A stretch of 64,000 nucleotides of DNA from Xanthomonas vesicatoria ATCC 35937. Lineage in GTDB: Bacteria > Pseudomonadota > Gammaproteobacteria > Xanthomonadales > Xanthomonadaceae. The stretch covers positions 2,357,501 to 2,421,500 of the forward strand of contig NZ_CP018725.1 of assembly GCF_001908725.1 (NCBI RefSeq). Direction: 5' to 3'. Shown here in pieces: positions 45,628 to 53,128 of the stretch. Below the pieces are notes generated by a model that had not been told where the DNA came from, did not search any database, and saw nothing but the letters and a program-made list of their open reading frames with translations. Position numbers and translations under genes: made by a program. The first letter of the stretch is position 1. Every line of letters starts with the position of its first letter.

Positions 45628-47208
45628 GTGAAGCGTCAACGCATCATCAGCGTCACCGTACTGCTGGTGCTGCTGTGCGCAACGCTCCCCATCGGCCTGT
45701 CCTACTACCTGGCAGGGCGGCTGGCGCTGTCGCGTGAGGAAAGCAGGCTCAGCCAACTGGCGGCGCTGTCTATCCGGCGCACCGAAACCGCCTTCGACGA
45801 GGCGCATGGGGCCTTGCTGAGCATGGCCGCTTCGCACGCGCCGCCCTGCTCGCCCACGCATCTGGCGCAGATGCGCGCGCTGGTACTGACCAGTCACTAC
45901 ATCGTCGAGCTGGGGCGCTTCGAGCAACGCCGCTTGCTGTGTACCTCGTGGGGCAAGCTGCCCACCAGCATTCCGCAGACCAGGCCGGACTTCGTGGTCA
46001 AGCGCGGCATCGCGGTGACCACCCGGCTGCTGCCGTTGGCCAATCCGCAGCACCCATTGATGGCGTTGCAGCTTGGCAACTACAACGTCCTGATCAACCC
46101 CACTACGCTGGCCGACATCAATATTCCGCCGGGCCTGCAGCTGGCGATCGGTACGCCCGACGGACAAATTCTCAGCAGTACCGGCACCGCGGCCGAGCAG
46201 TTGCTGGTCGCGCCGGTCGACGACGCCGCTACTGGGACCCCCGCCGATGCACAGCCGCAGGTGTTGTCCGGCCGCGACCGGCGCGGCGACTGGGTCGCAG
46301 TGGTCACTGAGCCAATAGCGTATCTCCGCGGGCCGCTGGCGGCTGCTCGACTGCAGGTGGTGCCAGGCGGCATCGTGCTGGCAGCCTTGCTGGTCGGCGT
46401 GGTGTTGTGGGTCTCACGGCGCCGCCTGTCGCCGCTGGCACGGCTGGAGGTTGCCGTGCAGCGCGGCGAATTCATCGTGCACTACCAGCCGATCATTGCG
46501 CTCGACGATGGCCGCTGCGTCGGCGCCGAGGCATTGGTGCGCTGGCAACAGCCCGACGGCGTGCTGGTGCCGCCGGATGCCTTCATTCCGCTGGCAGAAG
46601 AAAGCGGCCTGATCCTGCCGATCACCGATCTGGTGGTGGCCGAAGTCATCCGCGACCTCGGCCCCACCTTGGCTGCCGATCCGGCGCTGCACGTGGCCAT
46701 CAACGTGTCGGCCGACGATATCAAGAGCGGCCGTGTGCAGTCGGTGCTAGCCCAGGCCCTGCATGGCACCGGGGTAGACAGCGGGCAGCTGTGGGTCGAG
46801 GCCACCGAGCGCAGTCTGATGGACATCGATGCGGCGCGTACCACCATCACCCATTTGCGCGGTGCCGGCCACACCGTATCGATCGACGACTTCGGCACCG
46901 GCTATTCGAGCCTGCAGTATCTGCAAGGCCTGCCACTGGATGCGCTGAAGATCGACAAGTCGTTCGTGGACACCATCGGCACCCACTCGGCCACCAGCTC
47001 GGTGACCGCGCACATCATCGAAATGGCCAAGACCCTGCAGCTGCGCACCATCGCCGAAGGCGTGGAGCGCCAAGAGCAACTGGATTACCTGCGCGCGCAT
47101 GGCGTGGACCTGGCGCAGGGCTGGCTGTTCTCGCGCGCGCTACCGGCAACCGGCTTCATCGCGTATCACGCGCAGGCCCGCAGTGTGGCCGCGCACGGCT
47201 TCAAGTAG
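45628..47208 (+). CDS. CSS-motif sensor with EAL domain (cyclic-di-GMP phosphodiesterase)
   Basis: Inner-membrane protein of 526 residues that should degrade cyclic-di-GMP. A first membrane helix (about 7-29) and a second (about 246-268) enclose a periplasmic CSS-motif sensor with redox-active-looking cysteines (HAPPCSPTH and RLLCTSWG). The cytoplasmic EAL domain keeps the catalytic set: GAEALVRW, INVSADDI, EATERS, IDDFGTGYSSLQYL, LKIDKSFV and AEGVER. There is no GGDEF domain. E. coli PdeC-type proteins share this layout and respond to periplasmic thiol state. Ends at a strong bidirectional terminator. Confidence 0.92.
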   Translation: MKRQRIISVTVLLVLLCATLPIGLSYYLAGRLALSREESRLSQLAALSIRRTETAFDEAHGALLSMAASHAPPCSPTHLAQMRALVLTSHYIVELGRFEQRRLLCTSWGKLPTSIPQTRPDFVVKRGIAVTTRLLPLANPQHPLMALQLGNYNVLINPTTLADINIPPGLQLAIGTPDGQILSSTGTAAEQLLVAPVDDAATGTPADAQPQVLSGRDRRGDWVAVVTEPIAYLRGPLAAARLQVVPGGIVLAALLVGVVLWVSRRRLSPLARLEVAVQRGEFIVHYQPIIALDDGRCVGAEALVRWQQPDGVLVPPDAFIPLAEESGLILPITDLVVAEVIRDLGPTLAADPALHVAINVSADDIKSGRVQSVLAQALHGTGVDSGQLWVEATERSLMDIDAARTTITHLRGAGHTVSIDDFGTGYSSLQYLQGLPLDALKIDKSFVDTIGTHSATSSVTAHIIEMAKTLQLRTIAEGVERQEQLDYLRAHGVDLAQGWLFSRALPATGFIAYHAQARSVAAHGFK

Positions 47209-47353
47209 GCAACCGCTGCCTTCGAGGCATCCGGCATGCGGCTTCGATACCTTGAAGATCACGCGCGGGGTTTATTCTGCGCGGCAATGATCTTGGCCTC
47301 GCCCGGCACTATCGGGGCGCCCGGCCCACAGCCGTCGTTAAACCCAAGCCCAT

Positions 47354-47383
47354 AAAAAAAGGCCGCCAATGGCGGCCTTTTTT
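47354..47383. terminator. Bidirectional Rho-independent terminator
   Basis: Seven A, stem GGCCGCC / GGCGGCC with loop AAT, then six T. It lies between the convergent EAL and desaturase genes and can stop transcription from both sides. Confidence 0.92.
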
Positions 47384-47390
47384 GCATCAC

Positions 47391-48512
47391 TCAAGCGCTC
47401 TGCAGCGCAGCGCTGCGTTGCCGCACCGGCTTGGGCCGGCTCGGGAACGCATGCCGCACGATCCGCCACATCACCTGCCCGAACTGGCGCGGCAGCGAGC
47501 CGGTGTTGTAATGCTGGCCATAGCGCGCACAGACCTGCTTCACCTCGACCGCAATCTGCGCATAACGATTGGCCGGCAGATCCGGATAAAAATGGTGTTC
47601 GATCTGGTGGCTCAGATTGCCCGACAACACGTTCATCAGCTTGCCGCCGGTCAGATTCGACGAGCCGCGCAGCTGACGCAGATACCAATGGCCACGTGAC
47701 TCGTTGCGGATCGATTCCTTCGGAAATACCTCTGCATCGGCGGTGAAGTGCCCGCAGAAGATGATCACGAAGGTCCAGATGCTGCGCAGCACGTTGGCGG
47801 CCAGGTTGCCCAGCAGCACGGTCAGGAAGAACGGGCCGGCCAGCAGCGGGAACACGATGTAGTCCTTGAGCATCTGGCGGCCGATCTTGCGGCCGACCGG
47901 CAGGAACGAGGCGCGCAATTCGGCGGCCTTCATCTTGCCGGCGAACCAGCGGCCCAGGCGCAGGTCCTGGATGGCCACGCCCCATTCGAACAGCAGCGCA
48001 AACACCACCGCGATGAAGGGCTGCAGCAGGTAGAACGGGCGCCAGCGTTGCTCGGGAAAGATGCGCAGCAGGCCGTAGCCGATGTCGTCGTCCATGCCGC
48101 GCACATTGGTATAGGTGTGGTGCTTGAAGTTGTGCGTCTTGCGCCAGTTGTCGCCGGTGGCGACGATGTCCCACTCATAGGTGTTGCCGTTGAGCTGCGG
48201 GTCGCCCATCCAGTCGTACTGGCCATGCATGACGTTGTGACCCAGCTCCATGTTCTCCAGGATCTTGGACAGCGTCAGCAGCACCACACCGGCGATCCAG
48301 GCCGGAATCAGCACGCTGTGCACGAACGCACCCAGGAACAGCAGCGTGCGACCGGCCACGCCGGTCCAGCGCACGGCCGCCACGATGCGGCGGATATAGC
48401 GCGCATCGGCGGCGCCGACCTGACGCTGCACGCGGGCGCGGATGGCATCGAGCTCGTCGCCGAACGACTGCAGTTCGGCGGCGGACAGGGCACGGTTATG
48501 AACTCGGCTCAT
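47391..48512 (-). CDS. Membrane fatty-acid desaturase
   Basis: Diiron acyl desaturase of 373 residues in the inner membrane. The three histidine boxes are GHNVMHGQ, HNFKHHTYTN and HQIEHHFYPD; the last type (HxxxHH) is common to acyl-lipid front-end and DesB-like desaturases. There are about four membrane segments. It follows a ferredoxin-reductase gene by only nine bases and faces a TetR regulator, the same design as the Pseudomonas desT-desCB locus. There the reductase delivers electrons to the desaturase that makes unsaturated fatty acids from saturated acyl chains. Regioselectivity cannot be read from sequence. Confidence 0.92.
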   Translation of the reverse strand: MSRVHNRALSAAELQSFGDELDAIRARVQRQVGAADARYIRRIVAAVRWTGVAGRTLLFLGAFVHSVLIPAWIAGVVLLTLSKILENMELGHNVMHGQYDWMGDPQLNGNTYEWDIVATGDNWRKTHNFKHHTYTNVRGMDDDIGYGLLRIFPEQRWRPFYLLQPFIAVVFALLFEWGVAIQDLRLGRWFAGKMKAAELRASFLPVGRKIGRQMLKDYIVFPLLAGPFFLTVLLGNLAANVLRSIWTFVIIFCGHFTADAEVFPKESIRNESRGHWYLRQLRGSSNLTGGKLMNVLSGNLSHQIEHHFYPDLPANRYAQIAVEVKQVCARYGQHYNTGSLPRQFGQVMWRIVRHAFPSRPKPVRQRSAALQSA

Positions 48513-48521
48513 GAAGATTCC

Positions 48522-49598
48522 TTACAGATCCAGGATCAGGTCAGTGCTCGGAGCACTGATGCACAGGCGTACCTGTGCGGAGGGTTCGTTGCTGCGCTCA
48601 CCGGTCAGCAGGTGGCGCGTGGTGCCGGACTGGCGCGCACAGGCGCAGCTGTTGCAGATGCCCATGCGGCAGCCGTGTTTCGGGCGCAGGCCTTGCGCCT
48701 CCAGCCCTTCCAGCAGCGACTGGCCGCGCGGCAGGGTGAGCGTACGGCCGCTGCGTGACAGCTGGACCTGCACCAGCCCAGCCTCGTTCTCTTCCAGGGT
48801 CGGCACGCTGAAGGCTTCGGCCTGAAACGCCGCCACCTGACCTTCCAGCCGCGCACGCGCTGCCTGCACGAATCCGCCCGGGCCGCAGGCCATGACGTGG
48901 CGCGCGGACAGATCGGCGATCTGCTCCAGCGGATAGCGGTCCACGCGCGCGGCCGGCGCTGCACCTTCGCGGGTGGTCAGCAGCTGCACGCGCAGACGTG
49001 GGTGCGCGGCGGCCATCGTCTCGAATTCGTCCAGGAAGCAGGCTTCATCGCGCTGACGCACCCAGTACAGCAGGTCCACATCCACCGGCATGCCGGCGTG
49101 CGTGGCCGCACGCAGCAGCGCGCGCATCGGGGTGATGCCCGAACCTGCGGCCAGCAACAGCAGCGGGGTGGGCGCGGCCGGCAGCAGCATGTCGCCAAAC
49201 GCCGGGTCCAGCGATACAACCGTGCCCAACGCCGCATCGTGCGCCAGATAACGGCTTACCTGCCCGCCCTCGATCGCCTTGACGGTGATCGCCAGACGGC
49301 CATCGGCCAGCACGGTCGGGCTGTAGCTGCGCAGCAGGCGGCGGCCATCGATCTCCACGCCCAGGCTGACGTGCTGGCCGGCCTGCAGGCCCTGCCAGTG
49401 GCCATTGGCCTGAAATACCAGAGTGACCGCGTCGCGGCTGGCGGCGCTGCGTTCGACCAGACGGGCCATGGGCCGATCCAGCGTCCACAGCGGATTGATC
49501 CGGGTTGCCCAGAAATCGAACAGCTGCGGCGACACCAGCCTGCGCGCCAGCCGTGCGGGCAGCGGAGATTTGGTCTTGGGAGTGGGTGCCAGGCTCAT
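48522..49598 (-). CDS. Flavin/2Fe-2S ferredoxin reductase feeding the desaturase
   Basis: A 358-residue electron-transfer protein. It has an FAD domain (RSYSPTVLADGRLAITVKAI), a NAD(P) domain (LLAAGSGITPMRALLRAATH, ARHVMACGPGGFVQAARARL) and a C-terminal plant-type ferredoxin domain with the cluster cysteines CRMGICNSCACARQ and a fourth in VRLCIS. The order FAD-NAD-2Fe2S matches DesC of Pseudomonas. The ATG at 49598 (MSLAPTPKTK) is preferred over one six codons up. First gene of the desaturase operon, reading away from a TetR gene across a short operator region. Confidence 0.92.
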   Translation of the reverse strand: MSLAPTPKTKSPLPARLARRLVSPQLFDFWATRINPLWTLDRPMARLVERSAASRDAVTLVFQANGHWQGLQAGQHVSLGVEIDGRRLLRSYSPTVLADGRLAITVKAIEGGQVSRYLAHDAALGTVVSLDPAFGDMLLPAAPTPLLLLAAGSGITPMRALLRAATHAGMPVDVDLLYWVRQRDEACFLDEFETMAAAHPRLRVQLLTTREGAAPAARVDRYPLEQIADLSARHVMACGPGGFVQAARARLEGQVAAFQAEAFSVPTLEENEAGLVQVQLSRSGRTLTLPRGQSLLEGLEAQGLRPKHGCRMGICNSCACARQSGTTRHLLTGERSNEPSAQVRLCISAPSTDLILDL

Positions 49599-49631
49599 AG
49601 GTTGCACTATACGCATGCATGCACAGGCGTG

Positions 49632-49645
49632 TATACAGTTGTATA
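49632..49645. promoter_or_regulatory. Inverted repeat, probable operator of the DesT-like regulator
   Basis: TATACA GT TGTATA, perfect 6-bp arms, in the 93 bases between the divergent reductase and TetR genes. TATACGC a little upstream and GTGTATA may extend the dyad. Position and symmetry fit a TetR dimer site controlling both directions. The assignment is by location, not by matched consensus. Confidence 0.6.
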
Positions 49646-49691
49646 TCGACCAGAGGGGCTATGATTCATCCCCACGTCCGGCTGCCGCCCC

Positions 49692-50339
49692 ATGACCTCC
49701 ATCGCCCTGCCTTCCCACGACGCGCCGCCGTCACGCAAGCCGGCGATCTCACGCGAGGACCTGATTGCCGCAGCGCTGTCGCTGATCGGCCCGCACCGCA
49801 GCCTGTCCACGCTGAGCCTGCGGGAAGTGGCACGCGAGGCCGGCATTGCGCCCAACAGCTTCTACCGCCAGTTCCGCGATATGGATGAGCTTGCGGTGGC
49901 GCTGATCGATCTAGCCGGCCGCTCGCTGCGCACCATCATCGGACAGGCCCGGCAGCGCGCTACTTCCACCGACCGTAGCGTAATCCGCGTGTCGGTGGAG
50001 GCGTTCATGGAGCAGCTGCGCGCCGACGACAAGCTGTTGCACGTGTTGCTGCGCGAAGGCGCAGTAGGTTCGGACGCCTTCAAGCAGGCGGTGGAGCGCG
50101 AGCTCACCTACTTCGAGGACGAATTGCGCGTGGACCTGATCCGCCTGGCCGCCGCCGACAACGCCAAGCTGCACGCACCGGCGCTGGTGTCCAAGGCGAT
50201 CACCCGCTTGGTCTTTGCGATGGGTGCGGTGGCGATGGACTCGCCGCCGGAAAAAGACCCCGAACTGATCGAACAGATCTCGCAGATGCTGCGCATGATC
50301 CTGACCGGCGCGCGCACGCTGGGCACGCACGGCGGCTGA
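49692..50339 (+). CDS. TetR family regulator (DesT/FabR-like)
   Basis: A 215-residue repressor. The helix-turn-helix is in [20 protein letters not shown] with [20 protein letters not shown]; the rest is the helical ligand and dimer domain ([40 protein letters not shown]). [24 protein letters not shown] is typical of FabR and DesT, which sense the saturated/unsaturated acyl-CoA balance. Divergent from the reductase-desaturase operon with an inverted repeat between, so it most likely controls membrane fluidity through that operon. Confidence 0.9.
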   Translation: [215 protein letters not shown]

Positions 50340-50879
50340 GCGCGGCTCACAGCGCGTTACGCGCAGTGCTCAGTCTGTGTGTGGGCGGCGTGCTTGTCAC
50401 GGCAGTGGACGCGCGGCGCATGCCACATCGCGCACCCATCGCGCTCGCCTAACGCTGAGCGCCATGGTTTCCTTTGCCGCTCTGAGTCTTCGTGCGGCAG
50501 CCCACTGCTGACGCACGGGTTGCGCCTTTCGCAATGAATGACCGGTCACGCCGTTGTGCGCGGCAGGCGCGCGATTGGCACGAGGTCCAACGGCAACCGC
50601 CGCACATCCACGTTGCGGCCACGCATTCCCAAGCGCCCTACACGCGCAAGATCGGTCTCGCGTACCACTGCACGCCCGGTCGCATCCGCGTACCGGGAAG
50701 ATCGCTCGCCTGTACAGCCGCGCATCGACAGTTCCTGCACAACGTGTGTCGGTGATTATCCAACCGACCCGTTCCTTCTCCATCCGGACCTGCACTTTCA
50801 AGCGCCACATTCCCATTCGCCGAAAAAAACATAATCGCTATTTTCATAAAGTGCTTGCACAAATAAAAACCAGCAGGTA
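50340..50879. other. Intergenic stretch before the candidate small RNA
   Basis: No gene supported. The last 80 bases are AT-rich (AAAAAAACATAATCGC, CTATTTTCATAAAG, TTGCACAAATAAAAACC) and could hold the promoter of the structured RNA that follows. TTGCAC at 50855-50860 with TAATGT 17 bases later is a weak sigma-70 match. Confidence 0.4.
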
Positions 50880-51114
50880 ATGTTCGCGCCCTACGCAGCC
50901 CTGCCTGCAACCGGACCTGACGCACGCTCATGCACACCAGCCATTTCATCCAACGCAATCGACTGCCCGGCGCGCTTGGCGCGGCATCGTTTGCGTGCAC
51001 GGCCAAACAGGCCGTGCGCACCATCATCGGCTGATGTCCTGATTCAAGGAGATCGGTCACCCGATCTCCGAGGCACGCGAACGCCCTCGGATGCTGCATC
51101 CGGGGGCGTTTTCG
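50880..51114 (+). ncRNA. Candidate structured small RNA with its own terminator
   Basis: Three strong hairpins follow each other: GCACGGCC/GGCCGTGC with loop AAACA (50997-51017), GGAGATCGG/CCGATCTCC with loop TCAC (51048-51069), and AACGCCC-CGGATG/CATCCG-GGGCGTT (51080-51110) followed by TTTTC. The last is an intrinsic terminator with no gene upstream on this strand that needs it within 500 bases. An AT-rich promoter-like stretch precedes. The overlapping open frame shows no protein character. The 5' end is a guess. It lies in front of the tRNA-like/RtcB locus. No known RNA family identified. Confidence 0.5.
51080..51114 (+). terminator. Rho-independent terminator of the candidate small RNA
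   Basis: Thirteen paired bases with single-base bulges on each side, loop CTG, then TTTTCG. Confidence 0.75.
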
Positions 51115-51163
51115 TTGTGCGTTCGTCGCGAACCTGTGGATGACCGCAGTTGAAACCCGGGCA

Positions 51164-51317
51164 TGGACTGCCCGACGACAGGGATGTTGTATTACCACGA
51201 GGCGCGACAGCGCTGTGCCCAGGTTTCGGGCACGGGTGGATGGACTGCCCGACGATAGGGATGTTGCATTGCCACGAGGCGCGACAGCGCTGTGCCCAGG
51301 TTTCGGGCACGGGTGGT
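51164..51317 (+). repeat. 77-base tandem duplication with internal hairpins
   Basis: Unit 1 starts TGGACTGCCCGACGACAGGG at 51164 and unit 2 TGGACTGCCCGACGATAGGG at 51241; the period is exactly 77. Units differ at only a few positions. Each holds CAGCGCTG, a perfect 8-base palindrome, and the hairpin GTGCCC AGGTTTC GGGCAC. CGGGCA before each unit can also pair with its TGCCCG. No coding role seen. Confidence 0.85.
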
Positions 51318-51467
51318 ATGTGGCCATGCACTTACTGAATTGCCGTTTGAATAAAACGGTAATCGGAAACATTGCGAAAGATCATCAGCGGACTGGAGTT
51401 TATTCCAGCCGGTGCGCGCGGCTGTGCCGTGGCGTATACCGATCATCTTTCTCGTGTTTCTTGTTTT

Positions 51468-51534
51468 GGGTATCGGCTCGTGGTCGAGCAGCGGCAATCT
51501 CCGCAGGCGCGGTTCAATTCCGCATTACCCACCA
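51468..51534 (+). ncRNA. tRNA-like sequence 1 (degenerate, ends in CCA)
   Basis: 67 bases. The acceptor is only partly paired (GGGTA with TACCC), then a D-arm GCTC GTGGTC GAGC keeping GG of the D-loop, an anticodon-like arm GCGG CAATCT CCGC with a six-base loop, a T-arm GCGG TTCAATT CCGC with a canonical TTCRANY loop, and ACCCACCA at the 3' end, so the CCA is encoded. The D- and T-loops needed for the tRNA elbow are present, but loop size and acceptor pairing are not those of a working tRNA. It abuts a second such element and precedes the slipin-rtcB genes. Confidence 0.6.
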
Positions 51535-51603
51535 CTGGATAGCTCAGAGGTAGAGCAGCAGATCTTGATCTGTTAGTCGCGGGTTCGACTCCCGCTCCAA
51601 GCA
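51535..51603 (+). ncRNA. tRNA-like sequence 2 (normal D and T arms, six-base anticodon loop)
   Basis: It starts right after the CCA of the first element. TAGCTCAGAGGTAGAGCA is a perfect tRNA D-region with T8, A14, GG18-19 and A21. The anticodon arm is GCAGA TCTTGA TCTGT, fully paired but with six instead of seven loop bases. The variable region TAGTC and the T-arm GCGGG TTCGACT CCCGC are canonical. The acceptor pairs only as TGGA/TCCA before AAGCA; its 5' side runs into the previous CCA. With one inserted base the loop could read CTT (Lys), but as written no anticodon is presented. More likely a tRNA mimic or damaged tRNA gene than a working tRNA. Confidence 0.65.
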
Positions 51604-51953
51604 ATGACCTTCCCGGTCATCTCGGGGACGCAAGTCCCTTTACGGAAACGCCCATGCCGGGCGCAATTACGCAATGCATCGCGTGATTGCACGCGGCAGC
51701 GGCGAGGTCGCCGGGCGCTTGCCCTGGACGCGTCGCCCTACGCTCCGCCGTGCCTTCGCAAACCATCGCGCGGCTGCGGCAACGCATCGGCAGGCGCAAA
51801 CAGCGCAGGCGCCCCGCACCGCCGCCGTCACCGGCGTTTCCACCTTCCAACGCCGCGTTGCATCGGCACGCGTTTGGCCATCAGTCCGATCCGGGCGGCA
51901 AAACGGCATTACCTACGGATCGGACCACCAGAGCCAACCCAAGGAGATGTGTC
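51604..51953. other. Leader between the tRNA-like pair and the slipin gene
   Basis: Directly after the second tRNA-like element are two small hairpins, TGACC TTCCC GGTCA and GGGAC GCAA GTCCC followed by TTTA; the second, with a GNRA loop, could end a tRNA-like transcript. The rest is GC-rich with no gene recognised. AAGGAG precedes the slipin ATG. I could not find a strong sigma-54 promoter here. Confidence 0.45.
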
Positions 51954-53072
51954 ATGTTCTGGACCAAGAGGGTCGTGATCGGCGACGGCGAGCGCGGCCT
52001 GGTGTATCGAAATCGTCGGTTCGAGCGCGTGCTCGTGCCCGGTGTCTACCGCCTGTTCGACCCGCTGAGCCGTACCGAGGTCAGCGTGCACACCATCCAC
52101 CGCGACGATGAGGTCGGCCACGATGCCGACATGCTGATCGACACGCTGGGCGCCGCATTGCCGCAGCACTTCGTGCTGGCCGACATCGGCACCGCGCAGG
52201 TGGGCCTGCTGATCCGCAACGGCAAGCTGGACCAGGTGCTGCCACCGGGCACCCGCGCGCTGTACTGGCGCGACGCCGCCATCGAGGTACAGACCCTGCC
52301 GTTGGGCGATGGGTTGCAGGTGCCGGGCGATGTGCAGCGGCGTTTGCGTCAGCTCGGCACCTTGTCGCGCGTGGCCGCGTGCATGGACGTGCCCGCCGAG
52401 TCGCAAGGGCTGGTGTTGGTCGACGGCAGGCTGATGGCACCGTTCGGCCCCGGCGCATACGCCTTCTGGAATTTCCAGAAGAACGTATCCACCGAGGTGA
52501 TCGACCTGCGCGTGCAGTCAGTCGAGGTATCGGGACAGGAGCTGTTGACGCGCGACAAGGTGTCGTTGCGGGTCAATCTGGCAGCGAGCATGCGCGTGAC
52601 CGATGCCGTGGCGATGCGTACGCGTGTGGCCAAGGCGGGCGACTACCTGTACCGCGAACTGCAGTACGGGTTGCGCCGCGCGGTTGCGTCCAAGACGCTG
52701 GACGAGTTGCTGGCCGACAAGGCATCGCTGGATGCGGACATCTTCGGCTACGTGCGTGGCAGCGTCGGGGGTTTCGGTATCGACGTGCTCGGCGTGGGCG
52801 TCAAGGACGTGATCCTGCCCGGTGAGATGCGAGCGATCCTCAATGCGGTCGTGCAGGCGGAGAAGCAGGCGCAAGCCAATGTGATCCGCAGGCGCGAGGA
52901 GGCCAACGCCACCCGCTCGTTGCTCAACACCGCCAAGCTGATCGAAGACAGCCCGGTGCTGATGCGACTGAAGGAGCTGGAGGCGCTGGAAAAGGTCACC
53001 GAAAAGATCGACAGGCTCACCGTGTTCGGCGGCCTGGATGGCGTGCTGAAGCAGTTGGTGACGCTCAGATAG
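51954..53072 (+). CDS. Slipin/stomatin-like SPFH (band-7) protein
   Basis: A 372-residue member of the SPFH/band-7 group linked to RtcB loci. The N-terminal half is a separate domain (VVIGDGERGLVYRNRRFERV, LVPGVYRLFDP). The SPFH core runs from about 150 (ESQGLVLVDGRLMAPFGPGA, STEVIDLRVQSVEVSGQELL, TRDKVSLRVNLAASMRV) to GIDVLGVGVKDVILPGEMRA, followed by a charged helical tail (EKQAQANVIRRREEANATRS). No typical membrane hairpin is visible. The start at 51954 has AAGGAG nine bases upstream. Slipins next to rtcB are a recurring, unexplained partnership; oligomeric scaffolding is the usual guess. Confidence 0.9.
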   Translation: MFWTKRVVIGDGERGLVYRNRRFERVLVPGVYRLFDPLSRTEVSVHTIHRDDEVGHDADMLIDTLGAALPQHFVLADIGTAQVGLLIRNGKLDQVLPPGTRALYWRDAAIEVQTLPLGDGLQVPGDVQRRLRQLGTLSRVAACMDVPAESQGLVLVDGRLMAPFGPGAYAFWNFQKNVSTEVIDLRVQSVEVSGQELLTRDKVSLRVNLAASMRVTDAVAMRTRVAKAGDYLYRELQYGLRRAVASKTLDELLADKASLDADIFGYVRGSVGGFGIDVLGVGVKDVILPGEMRAILNAVVQAEKQAQANVIRRREEANATRSLLNTAKLIEDSPVLMRLKELEALEKVTEKIDRLTVFGGLDGVLKQLVTLR

Positions 53073-53128
53073 TCATGCCGGTGTGCGGCGAAGGACTGGC
53101 CGCACACCGGCGCAAAGGAATGAACACC

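Noticed and set aside
50880..51143. 87-residue frame over the candidate small RNA
   Set aside because: It runs through perfect hairpins and a terminator, and the sequence looks random.
51044..51331. Minus-strand frame with repeated HPCPKPGHSAVAP-like peptide
   Set aside because: The peptide repeat is just the 77-base DNA duplication translated; no start signal and no sign of selection on protein.
51325..51340. Sigma-54 promoter for slipin-rtcB (TGGCCATGCACTTAC)
   Set aside because: Several mismatches including the key GC at -12; too weak to annotate.
51535..51603. Normal functional tRNA gene
   Set aside because: Six-base anticodon loop and only four acceptor pairs; the 5' side is shared with the CCA end of the preceding element.
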